This document shows positions 17,798-27,060 of a stretch of 64,000 bases of DNA, in pieces (the stretch's first letter is position 1; every line of letters starts with the position of its first letter). The notes under the pieces are model-generated. The model saw nothing but the letters and a program-made list of their open reading frames with translations, had not been told where the DNA came from and made no database searches. The stretch lies in contig NZ_LVJW01000003.1 in the NCBI RefSeq assembly GCF_001708965.1, positions 124,001 to 188,000 on the forward strand, in the 5' to 3' direction. A program made the translations under genes and the position numbers. The DNA is from Candidatus Thiodiazotropha endoloripes (GTDB lineage: Bacteria; Pseudomonadota; Gammaproteobacteria; Chromatiales; Chromatiaceae).

Positions 17798-18466
17798 CTA
17801 TTGAGCGTAACCGGGTTGGTCCAGGGGTCTGAACTTCATGCTTGGTTCCACGGGAACCTGGGGTTGTTGCTGGTATCCCTGGGCGGCCGATGGTGCAGGG
17901 TTGCCATAGTAAGCTGTTCCACCTTGAGGTTCGGCGATCTGAGGTTGAGCATAGGTGGGGGTGGCTGGCTGAGCCGAATCCTGCATCGTCGATGGTTGAT
18001 CCATGGGGCGGAACTGGAACTGCTCCTGGGGAGCATTGGCGTAGGGGGTCGCCGGCGGCATCGTCGGTTGTGGCTGTTGATAGACTGGAGCGGCCTGCTG
18101 CTGGTAGGCGGGAGTCTGTGCTGCCGGTTGACTGGGCTGCTGGTAACCGGGATTGGCCGGATACTGGGCTGAAGGTGCTGCATAACCAGCCGGAGCCTGA
18201 GGGTAGCTTGTGCCGGGATAGGCGCCATATCCCTGGGGGTAGTGGTATGGATAGGCCTGGGGGGCATAGTAGGGAGCGTCGTAGTTGTCGTAATAACCTC
18301 CCTGGTTTCTGTCATAGCCACCGAACATGTTGCGCATCGGGTTCATCATGCCACCCATCATGTTGCCTGGATTGACATTGAACTGCCGGGTATCCCCTTC
18401 AGCATGAAGATCCGTAGATCCCAGGATGATCAGTGTGCAAAGTGAAAACCATTTCAAACGTCTCAT
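17798..18466 (-). CDS. Exported Tyr/Pro/Gln-rich protein, sulfur-globule-protein-like
   Basis: This 222-residue protein has a clear signal peptide (cleavage near LHAEG). The mature part is of low complexity: Met/Gly/Asn-rich first (NMMGGMMNPMRNMFGG), then Tyr/Pro/Gly-rich, then Pro/Gln/Ala-rich. Two copies of an F-R-P-M/L-D-Q-P motif lie near the C-terminus. There are no cysteines in the mature part. The composition, export signal and Tyr-Pro repeats resemble the structural proteins that coat periplasmic sulfur globules in purple and other sulfur bacteria. That identity is an inference; a generic disordered envelope protein is the alternative. GAGG precedes ATG 18466. Confidence 0.75.
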   Translation of the reverse strand: MRRLKWFSLCTLIILGSTDLHAEGDTRQFNVNPGNMMGGMMNPMRNMFGGYDRNQGGYYDNYDAPYYAPQAYPYHYPQGYGAYPGTSYPQAPAGYAAPSAQYPANPGYQQPSQPAAQTPAYQQQAAPVYQQPQPTMPPATPYANAPQEQFQFRPMDQPSTMQDSAQPATPTYAQPQIAEPQGGTAYYGNPAPSAAQGYQQQPQVPVEPSMKFRPLDQPGYAQ

Positions 18467-18623
18467 GTTGTGGTACCTCTGGTGGGGTGGTCGTTTTATC
18501 GGCATGTGGCATTTATTGTTTTTTACGATATTACTACCACATCGTATTCCTACATGATAATACACCAAGCGGATTGGCGATAAACCCGGCATAGTCCGAA
18601 TTATTTACCCTGGAGATTGAGAA

Positions 18624-19334
18624 ATGCGCCTGCCGCCTTTGACCGATGGCCATATCATCAAACGATACAAACGATTTCTGGCCGATGTGGAACTCTCGGG
18701 TGGTGAGGTGATTACCGTGCACTGCCCAAATACCGGCAGTATGTCGGGGTGTTGGGAACCGGGGGCACCGGTACAGATCAGTCACAGCGACAACCCTCGC
18801 CGAAAACTCCCCTGGACACTGGAACGGGTGGATATGGGGCAGGGGTGGATCGGGGTCCATACCGGTCGAACCAATCCGGTCATCGAAGAGACGCTTCGGT
18901 CTGGGGCGTTGGCGCCGTTCTCTGATTATCCCGAGGTCAGACGTGAAGTCGCTCATCAGAGTCAGGGAGTACGCTCCAGATTTGATTTTATGCTGCCGGG
19001 TGGAGCGAGGCAGGATGTCTGGATTGAAGTAAAAAACGTCACCTTATGGGAGCAGGATTGTCTCTGTTTTCCCGATGCAGTAACAACCCGTGGACGCAAA
19101 CATCTGCAACAACTGGCCCAGTTATGCGATACGGGACAGCGGGGCGTGATGATCTATGCACTGAACCGCCCCGAAGGTGATTGTTTCAAACCGGCAGACC
19201 ATATCGATCCGGAGTATGGACAGGCGTTGCGGCAGGCGGTGGAAAAGTCCGGGGTGGAGTTGATGGCGCTACGCATTGGGCATAGCAAGGAGGCGATGAA
19301 GGTTACCGGTGAGGTTCCGATCAGGCTGGATTGA
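18624..19334 (+). CDS. sfsA: DNA/RNA nuclease SfsA
   Basis: This 236-residue protein has all SfsA landmarks: FLADVELSGGEVITVHCPNTGSM near residue 18, SRFDFMLPGG near 115, VWIEVKNVTLW with the catalytic Glu-x-Lys, and FPDAVTTRGRKHLQQL near 145. SfsA binds nucleic acid and carries a PD-(D/E)XK-type fold. It was first described as a sugar-fermentation stimulation protein. It is transcribed divergently from the Tyr/Pro-rich protein gene and converges with cpdA. Confidence 0.95.
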   Translation: MRLPPLTDGHIIKRYKRFLADVELSGGEVITVHCPNTGSMSGCWEPGAPVQISHSDNPRRKLPWTLERVDMGQGWIGVHTGRTNPVIEETLRSGALAPFSDYPEVRREVAHQSQGVRSRFDFMLPGGARQDVWIEVKNVTLWEQDCLCFPDAVTTRGRKHLQQLAQLCDTGQRGVMIYALNRPEGDCFKPADHIDPEYGQALRQAVEKSGVELMALRIGHSKEAMKVTGEVPIRLD

Positions 19335-19341
19335 AGTTGGT

Positions 19342-20220
19342 TCAGTAACCCATGGAGGCCAGATCCAGACCTGAGGGGATCTCCGGAAGGGCGCTCAGAC
19401 CGCTGACGATCTCACCATCCGCCTGCAGACTCAACCAACGATACCCGGGAGGAGCCGGATCGATGGCAAAGTCATCTTCACCGGCGGTGAATTGTACGCA
19501 GGTCGAGGGGCTGCCGAGAATTTTTAGACCCTGGTAGGTGGCTTCAAAATTCTGATGGATATGTCCGCAGAGTAACCCCTTCACCTGGGGGTGCTTCTGC
19601 AGCAGATCGAAGAAGGCCTGGGGTTGCTCCAATACCATGGTGTCCATCCAGCGACTGCCCACTGGCAGTGGGTGGTGGTGCATGGAGATCAGGGTGTTTT
19701 TGTCCGGGTGCTCTTCAAGCAGCTGTTTCAGCAGGGCCATCTGTCGTTGATCGATGCGGCCGCCGTCACTGCCCGGAATGGTTGAGTCGAGAAACACCAG
19801 TGACCAGTCTTTGGCCTGTACACTGGGGATGCAATGAACGTTGTCCTGATTCAGCAGCTGAGTCATCTTGCCCGGCTGGTCATGGTTGCCGGGCAGACAG
19901 TAGGTTGGGATTTCGGTCAGCTTGAATCTGCCGAGCAACCTTTTGTAGCCGCTGTCGGAGGCGTCATGCACCAGGTCGCCGGTGGCCATGATCAGGTCGG
20001 GTCTGCCCGCTTCACGCAGAGCCTGTTCCAATATCTGGTCGAAAGTTTCAAGGGTGTTGATGCCCAGCAGACAGCGTGAAGGGTCCGCATAGAGATGACA
20101 ATCCGTGATCTGAAGTACGTTCAATCCATCAGCAGGCATTTGCCGGAATATTTCTGGCTTGTTGTCGGGATGGCTACTCATAGAGCGTTTCATCTTTATG
20201 TTTTTCAAGCTGACGAGCAA
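19342..20220 (-). CDS. cpdA: 3',5'-cyclic-AMP phosphodiesterase CpdA
   Basis: This calcineurin-like metallophosphoesterase has LQITDCHLYAD, GDLVHDAS, LPGNHDQPGK, MHHHPLP and LCGHIHQNFE motifs, in order, for the two-metal site. It breaks down cAMP and so tunes CRP-controlled genes. The frame from 20220 begins with TTG preceded by GGAG at 7 bases. ATG codons at 20193 and 20181 would give lengths closer to E. coli CpdA but lack a visible ribosome binding site, so the exact start is open. It is divergent from oxyR. Confidence 0.92.
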   Translation of the reverse strand: MLVSLKNIKMKRSMSSHPDNKPEIFRQMPADGLNVLQITDCHLYADPSRCLLGINTLETFDQILEQALREAGRPDLIMATGDLVHDASDSGYKRLLGRFKLTEIPTYCLPGNHDQPGKMTQLLNQDNVHCIPSVQAKDWSLVFLDSTIPGSDGGRIDQRQMALLKQLLEEHPDKNTLISMHHHPLPVGSRWMDTMVLEQPQAFFDLLQKHPQVKGLLCGHIHQNFEATYQGLKILGSPSTCVQFTAGEDDFAIDPAPPGYRWLSLQADGEIVSGLSALPEIPSGLDLASMGY

Positions 20221-20417
20221 TTTGATTCTCCAGGCCCCAGCAGGATGATCATTGTATTGTCATCATATTAGATCAGGAATCAGCAAATCTTAAACCGATA
20301 TTTTGCTTCAATGTCCTAAACTTATGAATTGTTCCACATTCTATGTCGAATTCTGTTGATAGGTTAACATTTTTCCGTCAATTAATTTTTTCTATCGCCT
20401 CGTCTACAATATAGATT

Positions 20418-21374
20418 ATGACGCTCAATGAATTAAGATACATTGTCGCTGTGGCTCAAAAAAGACACTTTGGCCACGCTGCAGAGGCCTGTTACGTCAG
20501 CCAGCCTACACTCAGCGTAGCAGTAAAAAAGCTGGAAGAGGAGTTGGGAGTGGGGCTGTTCGAACGTGGACAGGGTGAGGTTTCCCTGACGGCAGCGGGG
20601 GAGCGCATAGTGGCCCAGGCCCAGCGGGTATTGGAAGAGGCCGGAACCATCCGGCAGCTCGCCAGCCAGAGTGTGGATCAGCTGGACGGTCCACTGCGGG
20701 TCGGCGCCATCTACACCGTAGGTCCCTATCTGTTTCCCAAACTGATTCCTGTCCTGAATTCCCGTGCAGGGGATATGAGCCTGATTATCAAAGAGAATTT
20801 TACTGCCAATCTGACTGAACAGTTGAAGCAGGGAGAGCTCGATGTGGTAGTGATCTCGCTACCCTATGAGGAGCCCGGGATCGTCACCAGACCACTCTAT
20901 GAGGAGTCCTTCTCCGTGCTGATGCGGGTCAATCATCCGTTGGCAGCACACGACACCATCTCGGTGGACCAGTTGGAGAAGGAGGCGGTATTGATTCTGG
21001 GTGAAGGCCACTGCTTCCGGGAACAGGTGAAAGCGATCTGTCCCGGGTGTCTGCAACACACCAATGGGGAAATCAGTCTGCAGAAGAGTCTTGAAGGGGG
21101 GTCTCTGGAGACCATCCGTTACATGGTGGCCAGCGGCATCGGTATCTCGATCCTGCCCGATTCCGCCATCGGTGGGGACTCGCTGCGCTGGGATCTGTTG
21201 ACTACCCGTCCATTGACTCAGGAGTCACCCAAACGCTGCATCGCCATGGCCTGGCGCAAGAGCTTTCCACGACCCCGGGCTGTAGAGTTACTGGGTGAAT
21301 CGATCAGGGCCAGTGATCTGAATGGGGTCAGTCTGGTGGATGGTGAGCCGGCCGTGGAGTTGGCAGTCGGCTGA
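20418..21374 (+). CDS. oxyR: Hydrogen-peroxide-sensing LysR-type regulator OxyR
   Basis: This 318-residue LysR-type regulator has an N-terminal winged helix (residues 1-60) with the OxyR-like FGHAAEACYVSQPTLSVAVKKLE. Within the effector domain the segment GEGHCFREQVKAIC keeps both redox cysteines with eight residues between them, as in E. coli OxyR (C199/C208). That makes it a disulfide-switched peroxide sensor rather than a generic LysR protein. A TACAAT box at 20405-20410 lies only 8 bases before ATG 20418. It is divergent from cpdA; no catalase or ahpC gene is in the window. Confidence 0.92.
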   Translation: MTLNELRYIVAVAQKRHFGHAAEACYVSQPTLSVAVKKLEEELGVGLFERGQGEVSLTAAGERIVAQAQRVLEEAGTIRQLASQSVDQLDGPLRVGAIYTVGPYLFPKLIPVLNSRAGDMSLIIKENFTANLTEQLKQGELDVVVISLPYEEPGIVTRPLYEESFSVLMRVNHPLAAHDTISVDQLEKEAVLILGEGHCFREQVKAICPGCLQHTNGEISLQKSLEGGSLETIRYMVASGIGISILPDSAIGGDSLRWDLLTTRPLTQESPKRCIAMAWRKSFPRPRAVELLGESIRASDLNGVSLVDGEPAVELAVG

Positions 21375-21409
21375 ACCTAACCTGCTAAGGTGCCGGGTTA
21401 ACAACAACT

Positions 21410-23377
21410 TCAGATGACCCGGTCGTTTCCTCCATCGATGGGAATCTGGGCGCCAGTGGTTTTGCTGAAACGCAGATCACAGAGTTCCGCTATCAACTCA
21501 GCCACATCGTGGCTGGTTATCTCACACCCCAGCAGATTACGTTTTTTATAAGCTTCCACCGACAGGTCATAGTGTTTGGCCCGGGTCTCCAGGACCTGTG
21601 GTGTCCAGATGCCGGTATCGAAGACCGCATCAGGGTGCAGGCTGTTGATTCGGATATTGTCCCTGGCCCACTCCATGGCAATGATTCTGGCTAGCTGGTT
21701 GAGTGCCGCCTTGGAGGCAGAGTAGGCCGCCGCACCCTGTCCGGGTGCAGGAACATTTTTTGACCCAATGACCACAACCCGTCCCTGCCTGGCGGCGGAT
21801 TTGAGATAGGGGTGTGACTCCCGTAACAGGGCCAGATTGGCATCCAGATTGATCTGCATCACCTGTCGCCAGCTGGCATCTTCAAGTTCGGCAACATCAC
21901 AGCCGGACGGAAAGATACCCGCATTCAGCACCAGCATATCGAGACCGCCGAATTTCAAGCAGGTGTCGGAGAGCGCCTGTTGCAGTGCCAGGGTATCGGT
22001 AACATCGCATTGAATGCCGAGAAAGGCCTGTTCGGGAAACAGCTGGCTGATAGCCGGATTGCGGTCGAGACCCACCACCGCTGCACCCCGTTGCAGCATG
22101 GAGTCTGCACAGGCTTTGCCGATGCCGGATGCAGCGCCGGTGATCAGTGCCACTTCACCCTGGAAAGCGGGTGCACTACCAGCCTTGCGCAGTTTCGCCT
22201 GCTCCAGTTCCCAGTACTCCACATCGAAGATCTCCTGGCTCGACAGGGCCTGCCATTGATCCAACAGCTCCGCCCGTTGAATGATCTTCATGGTATGGCG
22301 GTAGATATCAGCCACCATGCTTGCCTGAGCACTGTTTTTGCCTATGCTGAGCATCCCGAGACTGGGATCAAGCACCACCCTTGGTGCCGGATCGAGCATC
22401 TCCACCGGGGTACGGGCGAGTGGTGCATGTTGTTCGAAATAGCGTTGATAGCGGCCAACATAGTCGATCACTTCACAGCCGATCATCGGTAGCTGTTTGG
22501 TACGCAGCACATGATCCGGAGTGGCAGGCCCACGGCTGGCGATCTGCTCAAGGTCGGTGCGCTGACAGAAGCTGAGCTCCTGTTCTGTGCGGTGACTCTG
22601 CATGATCACCGGGGTACCGGCGACATCGGAGATCTCCTTGCGCAAGCGGGCCAGCCGTTGTGGCTGGACTTCCCTCTGCTGCACCTGCGGAGAGATCTCC
22701 CAGGCGCTGTTTTTCTGCAGGTATTGCTCTGCTTCGTCAACCAGCTGAATCATCCTTTCATAGGATTGTCTGGCGTCATCTCCAAAGCTGAAAATGCCGT
22801 GATTCATCAACACCATGCCCAGGGTCTGATCGTTTGCCTGCTGGGAAAACTGCTCGGCCACCGTGCGCGCCAGATCAAAGCCCGGCATCACATAGGGGAT
22901 GACGACGACCCGCTGTTGATAGAGCTCTCTGATGCGCTGCTCACCCTGTGGGGTGTTGGTCAGGGTGATGATCGCATCCGCATGGGTGTGATCCACATAT
23001 TTATAAGGCAACACGGCATGCAGAATGGCTTCAACCGAGGGGGTCGGTGCGCTCGCCAGGGTCTGATGGGTCTTCAGCTGGTTGACCATCTCACTGTCAC
23101 TGAGGGACTCAAGCTGGGCAAGGCGCAACAGGTGATCCATGCGCACCGGGGTGAAGCCCGGCGCTTCGATGCTGGCCAGATCCCAGCCACTGCCTTTGAC
23201 ATAGAGAATCTGCTGATCTTCACCGAACAGGTCCGGCTCGACGATCTTGACGGAGGTGTTACCACCGCCGTGAAGTACCAGCGTGGGATCTGAACCGAGC
23301 AAGCGGGAGGTGTAGACCCGTAGAGACAACTCATTTTCGCAGGCCGCCGCTTCAGTTGGGTTCCATTGGCTCTTCAT
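21410..23377 (-). CDS. Bifunctional class II aldolase/short-chain dehydrogenase
   Basis: This 655-residue fusion has two parts. The N-terminal 400 residues are a class II (RhaD-like) aldolase with VLHGGGNTSVK, the metal-binding HTHADA and MNHGIFSFG. The C-terminal 250 residues are a short-chain dehydrogenase with the GAASGIGKA nucleotide loop, LVLNAGIF and the catalytic YSASKAALNQ. The known family cleaves rhamnulose- or related deoxysugar phosphates and oxidises the lactaldehyde formed. No rhamnose isomerase, kinase or transporter adjoins it, so the substrate is uncertain. Confidence 0.93.
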   Translation of the reverse strand: MKSQWNPTEAAACENELSLRVYTSRLLGSDPTLVLHGGGNTSVKIVEPDLFGEDQQILYVKGSGWDLASIEAPGFTPVRMDHLLRLAQLESLSDSEMVNQLKTHQTLASAPTPSVEAILHAVLPYKYVDHTHADAIITLTNTPQGEQRIRELYQQRVVVIPYVMPGFDLARTVAEQFSQQANDQTLGMVLMNHGIFSFGDDARQSYERMIQLVDEAEQYLQKNSAWEISPQVQQREVQPQRLARLRKEISDVAGTPVIMQSHRTEQELSFCQRTDLEQIASRGPATPDHVLRTKQLPMIGCEVIDYVGRYQRYFEQHAPLARTPVEMLDPAPRVVLDPSLGMLSIGKNSAQASMVADIYRHTMKIIQRAELLDQWQALSSQEIFDVEYWELEQAKLRKAGSAPAFQGEVALITGAASGIGKACADSMLQRGAAVVGLDRNPAISQLFPEQAFLGIQCDVTDTLALQQALSDTCLKFGGLDMLVLNAGIFPSGCDVAELEDASWRQVMQINLDANLALLRESHPYLKSAARQGRVVVIGSKNVPAPGQGAAAYSASKAALNQLARIIAMEWARDNIRINSLHPDAVFDTGIWTPQVLETRAKHYDLSVEAYKKRNLLGCEITSHDVAELIAELCDLRFSKTTGAQIPIDGGNDRVI

Positions 23378-23470
23378 AGTGCCTCTCTTGGTTTTGAGGC
23401 GTGATTGATGCCGTGACGGATCGTTACACCTTATGCCGTGGAAATAAAGCTGGGAAGCTGGTGGCTACCA

Positions 23471-23986
23471 CTAAAAATTGTCGGTCGAGGTGAACAGCCC
23501 GACCCGCAGATCCTTGGCGGTATAGATCTCCCGGCCATCGACCTTCATTACGCCGTCGGCCACGCCAAGCACCAGCTTCCGGGTAATGACCCGTTTGACA
23601 TCGATCTGGTAGGTAACTGACTTGGCTGTGGGCAATACCTGACCGGTAAATTTAACCTCACCAACGCCCAACGCCCGACCGTGGCCCGGATTGCCGATCC
23701 AGGCAAGAAAGAAACCGACCAGCTGCCACATCGCATCCAGGCCCAAACAGCCAGGCATTACCGGGTCTCCGGGGAAGTGGCAGTCAAAAAACCATAAATC
23801 GGGATTGATATCCAGTTCCGCCTGGATCTCCCCCTTGCCGAACTCACCGCCCTGATCCGCAATCTTGGTGATGCGGTCCATCATCAGCATATTCGGGGTA
23901 GGCAGTTGCGCGTTGCCCGTGCCAAACATATCGCCGCTGCCGCAACTCAACAGCTCATCGCGGTTAAAAGAACTCTGTTTGGTCAT
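23471..23986 (-). CDS. fabA: 3-hydroxydecanoyl-ACP dehydratase/isomerase FabA
   Basis: This 171-residue enzyme of anaerobic unsaturated fatty acid synthesis dehydrates 3-hydroxyacyl-ACP and isomerises trans-2- to cis-3-decenoyl-ACP. It matches FabA almost throughout: [12 protein letters not shown], the catalytic His in [21 protein letters not shown], and [15 protein letters not shown] 23986 (MTKQ) is chosen because GAGAGG lies 10 bases upstream and it gives the usual length. Starts at 23995 and 24004 are too close to that site. The partner fabB is not adjacent. Confidence 0.96.
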   Translation of the reverse strand: MTKQSSFNRDELLSCGSGDMFGTGNAQLPTPNMLMMDRITKIADQGGEFGKGEIQAELDINPDLWFFDCHFPGDPVMPGCLGLDAMWQLVGFFLAWIGNPGHGRALGVGEVKFTGQVLPTAKSVTYQIDVKRVITRKLVLGVADGVMKVDGREIYTAKDLRVGLFTSTDNF

Positions 23987-24098
23987 TCTGCTCATGCCTC
24001 TCAATTTAGCAATCCACCCGGCCGGGGCGGAAAAACCCAGTAGTGTCCTAGTTCGGATAGGGTTGTGTCAATCGCTCTGATGTGAATTGTTGTTCAAA

Positions 24099-25832
24099 TT
24101 AACTATTCATTAACACTGAGCTGATGTGATTGACGATATCCGTCACAGGAATGAACTGGTTTTCCGAATCACCGCGCGCCCGGTATTCCACCTGACCCTG
24201 GTCGAGGGATTTATCGCCAACCACGATGCGATGGGGTATGCCGATCAGTTCCATATCGGCAAACATGAAGCCGGGTCTGACATCCCGATCATCCAGCAAG
24301 ACCTCAATGCCAACAGCATTCAACTGCTCATAGAGTTTTTCCACCGTCTCTCTGACCCGTTCGGACTTGCTCATTTTCATTGGACAGAGCGCCACCTGAA
24401 ACGGAGCCAGTGAGTTCGGCCAGATGATACCCCGATCATCATGATGCTGTTCGATCGCGGCAGCCACCACCCGGGTGACGCCGATACCGTAACACCCCAT
24501 GGTCATCACCACGGCCTTGCCGTTTTCGTCCAGCACCGTGGCATTCAGTGCCTGGCTGTATTTATCCCCCAACTGGAAGATATGGCCGACCTCGATGCCC
24601 CGGGCAATGGTCAATGTGCCCTCACCATCCGGACTCGGATCTCCCTCCTGGACATTGCGCAGGTCGGCAACCCTGGCAGGCTGTTCGAGATCCCGTCCCC
24701 ACTGGATGTGGAACAGATGTTTGCCATCCTGGTTGGCGCCGGCACTGAAGTCTTTCATCTCTGCCACACTGCGATCCACAATGATGGGTATCGTCAGATT
24801 GACCGGACCCAGTGATCCGGGGCCGGCTCCCAGGCTTTCGCGGATCTCCTCCTCGGTGGCGAAACAGAGGGGAGTGGCGACCTCCTCAAGCTTTTCCGCC
24901 TTGATCTCATTCAGTTCGTGGTCTCCTCTCACCAGCAGGGCGATCAAGCTCACATCACTCTCTTCGGTCGCTTTGACAACCAGGGTCTTGACCGTGTGAT
25001 CGATCGGTTGGTCGAACTGCTCCACCAGCTCCTGAATGGTTTTCGCATCCGGCGTATCCACCAGGGACATCGGTTCATCCCCGTCGCTGTTTGTCTGCTC
25101 CACCGCGACCGCTTCCGCCAGCTCGATATTTGCCGCATAGTCACTGCCACTGGAAAACGCAATCGCATCCTCACCCGACTCGGCCAGTACATGAAACTCA
25201 TGGGAGGCGTTGCCGCCGATGCTGCCGGTGTCGGCGGCCACCGGACGGAAATCGAGTCCGCAGCGGGAGAAGATACGGCTGTAGGCCTGATGCATCTGAT
25301 CGTAGGTCTGTTGCAGGGAAGCGTGATCGAGATGGAAGGAGTAGGCATCCTTCATAAGAAATTCCCGGGCGCGCATGACACCGAACCTGGGACGGACCTC
25401 ATCGCGAAATTTGGTCTGGATCTGATAGAAGTTGACCGGTAGCTGTTTATAGCTGCGCAGCTCATTGCGTGCCAGGTCGGTAATGATCTCTTCATGGGTG
25501 GGGCCATAGCAGAAATCCCGCTGATGGCGGTCATGCAGGCGCAACAACTCAGGACCATACTGCTCCCAACGGCCCGACTCCTGCCACAGCTCCGCGGGTT
25601 GAACCGTCGGCATCAACACTTCGAGGGCGCCCGCCCGGTTCATCTCCTGGCGGACGATCCGTTCAACTTTTCGCAGTACCCGCAGGCCCAGGGGCAGCCA
25701 GGTGTAGAGTCCGGATGCCAGTTTTCTGATCAGACCGGCGCGCAACATCAACTGGTGGCTGGCGGTTTCGGCATCTGCCGGGGTCTCCTTGACGGTATGG
25801 AGTGGAAACTGGGAAGTACGCATGAGTAGCAT
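24099..25832 (-). CDS. proS: Prolyl-tRNA synthetase
   Basis: This 577-residue class II aminoacyl-tRNA synthetase charges tRNA-Pro. The sequence follows the bacterial type closely: [21 protein letters not shown] at the N-terminus, CYGPTHEEI (motif 2 region), and [16 protein letters not shown]. An inserted editing domain of YbaK type covers about residues 230-400 and removes Ala-tRNA-Pro. [17 protein letters not shown] (motif 3) and the anticodon-binding domain follow. ATG 25832 has AAGG close upstream; ATG 25823 (MRTSQFPL) would align with E. coli ProS and is equally possible. Confidence 0.96.
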   Translation of the reverse strand: MLLMRTSQFPLHTVKETPADAETASHQLMLRAGLIRKLASGLYTWLPLGLRVLRKVERIVRQEMNRAGALEVLMPTVQPAELWQESGRWEQYGPELLRLHDRHQRDFCYGPTHEEIITDLARNELRSYKQLPVNFYQIQTKFRDEVRPRFGVMRAREFLMKDAYSFHLDHASLQQTYDQMHQAYSRIFSRCGLDFRPVAADTGSIGGNASHEFHVLAESGEDAIAFSSGSDYAANIELAEAVAVEQTNSDGDEPMSLVDTPDAKTIQELVEQFDQPIDHTVKTLVVKATEESDVSLIALLVRGDHELNEIKAEKLEEVATPLCFATEEEIRESLGAGPGSLGPVNLTIPIIVDRSVAEMKDFSAGANQDGKHLFHIQWGRDLEQPARVADLRNVQEGDPSPDGEGTLTIARGIEVGHIFQLGDKYSQALNATVLDENGKAVVMTMGCYGIGVTRVVAAAIEQHHDDRGIIWPNSLAPFQVALCPMKMSKSERVRETVEKLYEQLNAVGIEVLLDDRDVRPGFMFADMELIGIPHRIVVGDKSLDQGQVEYRARGDSENQFIPVTDIVNHISSVLMNS

Positions 25833-26349
25833 TCAGCCTTAAGTGTAAAAAAAGCGTGATTCTATCCCGCATTGTCTGGCGGGTCACCATTGTTGGTAAA
25901 TCGGACTCTGCTTGAACTGACTGGCGGCAACGAATGCGCTCGGTTTTGATGCCTAGATCAGCACCTCCCTAGCGAAAAAAACGCCAGCATGTTATCGAGT
26001 TGAGGCAGCTGTTGCTGCATGGGTGGATTCTCCATCTCTACTCCGGTGATGACCTGGGAGAGTGCCTGACCTGGATGATGGTCAACCAGCCGGAGCGGGT
26101 ATCCATTATGGTTGCCAGAACTTTTGAGACCCCTTTTTCTCTTCAGACGGAAACTACCTGTCATCCCAGGGCCTATTGGATTGGTGTTCACAGACCCTGA
26201 CACTCTCTACTTTCCGGTCGATTGATTGGGCAGGACCAGTGACCCGCGCAATCCTGGGGCCGACGGCCATCAATGAGTGACTGGCTGTGCAGTCTGAAGC
26301 ACTCTGCCCTCCCTGGCCTCAACCGCTGGTCGTTTTGCGGCCGGTTCGG
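25833..26349. other. 517-base gap between proS and the cytochrome b gene
   Basis: I see no gene here. The two short frames on either strand have no family features. A recurrent intergenic motif occurs as two facing copies (about 26165-26178 and 26186-26200). Confidence 0.5.
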
Positions 26350-27060
26350 CTACGGCTCATCCTTCACGGCAATCGCATGAGTCTCTTCGATGTAGGCGAT
26401 CTCTGCTTCAGTCAACTCGATGTTGTCGTAACCGGTCACCATGGTCTTGATGTAGTGGGTGGGTGTCTTGCCCGTTGTGGTCATGTAGATATGGATGATC
26501 ACGAAGGTACCCATCAGGAATGCCGCTGCGGTATGGATGAAGGCGATCAGGGTCAAGCCGTTAGCCGACCAGCTATGGCCGCTCCACAGGTCGTACACCA
26601 AATAGATGATCCCGGAGGCCCAGAGGGCAGGACCGATCAGCACCATGAATGACATGTAGGCCATCGACTGGAGGGCGTTCTGTTTCCTTTGGAGCCCTTT
26701 CTTGTAAGGGTGAGGTTCACCGACAAGAATACCGTAGGCATAAAAGCGGATGACCTTCAGCACACCCTCTTTGAACAGATATTGCCGCCATTGGCCGGTG
26801 GTGAAATTCCAGAAGGTGGTAAAGACCCAGAGTACGATCAGCGCCAGTGCCCCGTAGGTATGGATCACCACGGCGGTCTGAAAATCGAGCAGGTCATGGG
26901 TGCCGTGCAGACCCAGTCCGGTGTAGAACAGGGTGAAAATCAGTATCGCCTGAGACCAATGCCAGAAGCGCTCGTAACGGCTGTAGATCATGACATAGTG
27001 TTTTTTGCCCCGTGTCTTGACCTTGGTGTTTTGGCTTGAGTTGTTGGTTTGACTGCTCAT
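26350..27060 (-). CDS. Di-heme cytochrome b (formate dehydrogenase gamma/b561-like)
   Basis: This 236-residue membrane protein has four hydrophobic helices and histidines placed as heme ligands: YERFWHWSQAILIF at helix 1, AVVIHTYGALAL at helix 2, and two in the last helices (LIAFIHTAAAFLMG, VIIHIYM). It should exchange electrons between the quinone pool and the periplasmic octaheme cytochrome. Its ATG overlaps the stop of the octaheme cytochrome gene by four bases, so the two are translationally coupled and likely form one complex. Confidence 0.88.
   Translation of the reverse strand: MSSQTNNSSQNTKVKTRGKKHYVMIYSRYERFWHWSQAILIFTLFYTGLGLHGTHDLLDFQTAVVIHTYGALALIVLWVFTTFWNFTTGQWRQYLFKEGVLKVIRFYAYGILVGEPHPYKKGLQRKQNALQSMAYMSFMVLIGPALWASGIIYLVYDLWSGHSWSANGLTLIAFIHTAAAFLMGTFVIIHIYMTTTGKTPTHYIKTMVTGYDNIELTEAEIAYIEETHAIAVKDEP

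Noticed and set aside
22511-23293. A 260-codon frame antisense to the aldolase/dehydrogenase gene
   Set aside because: Shadow of a conserved gene; no ribosome binding site or family motif.
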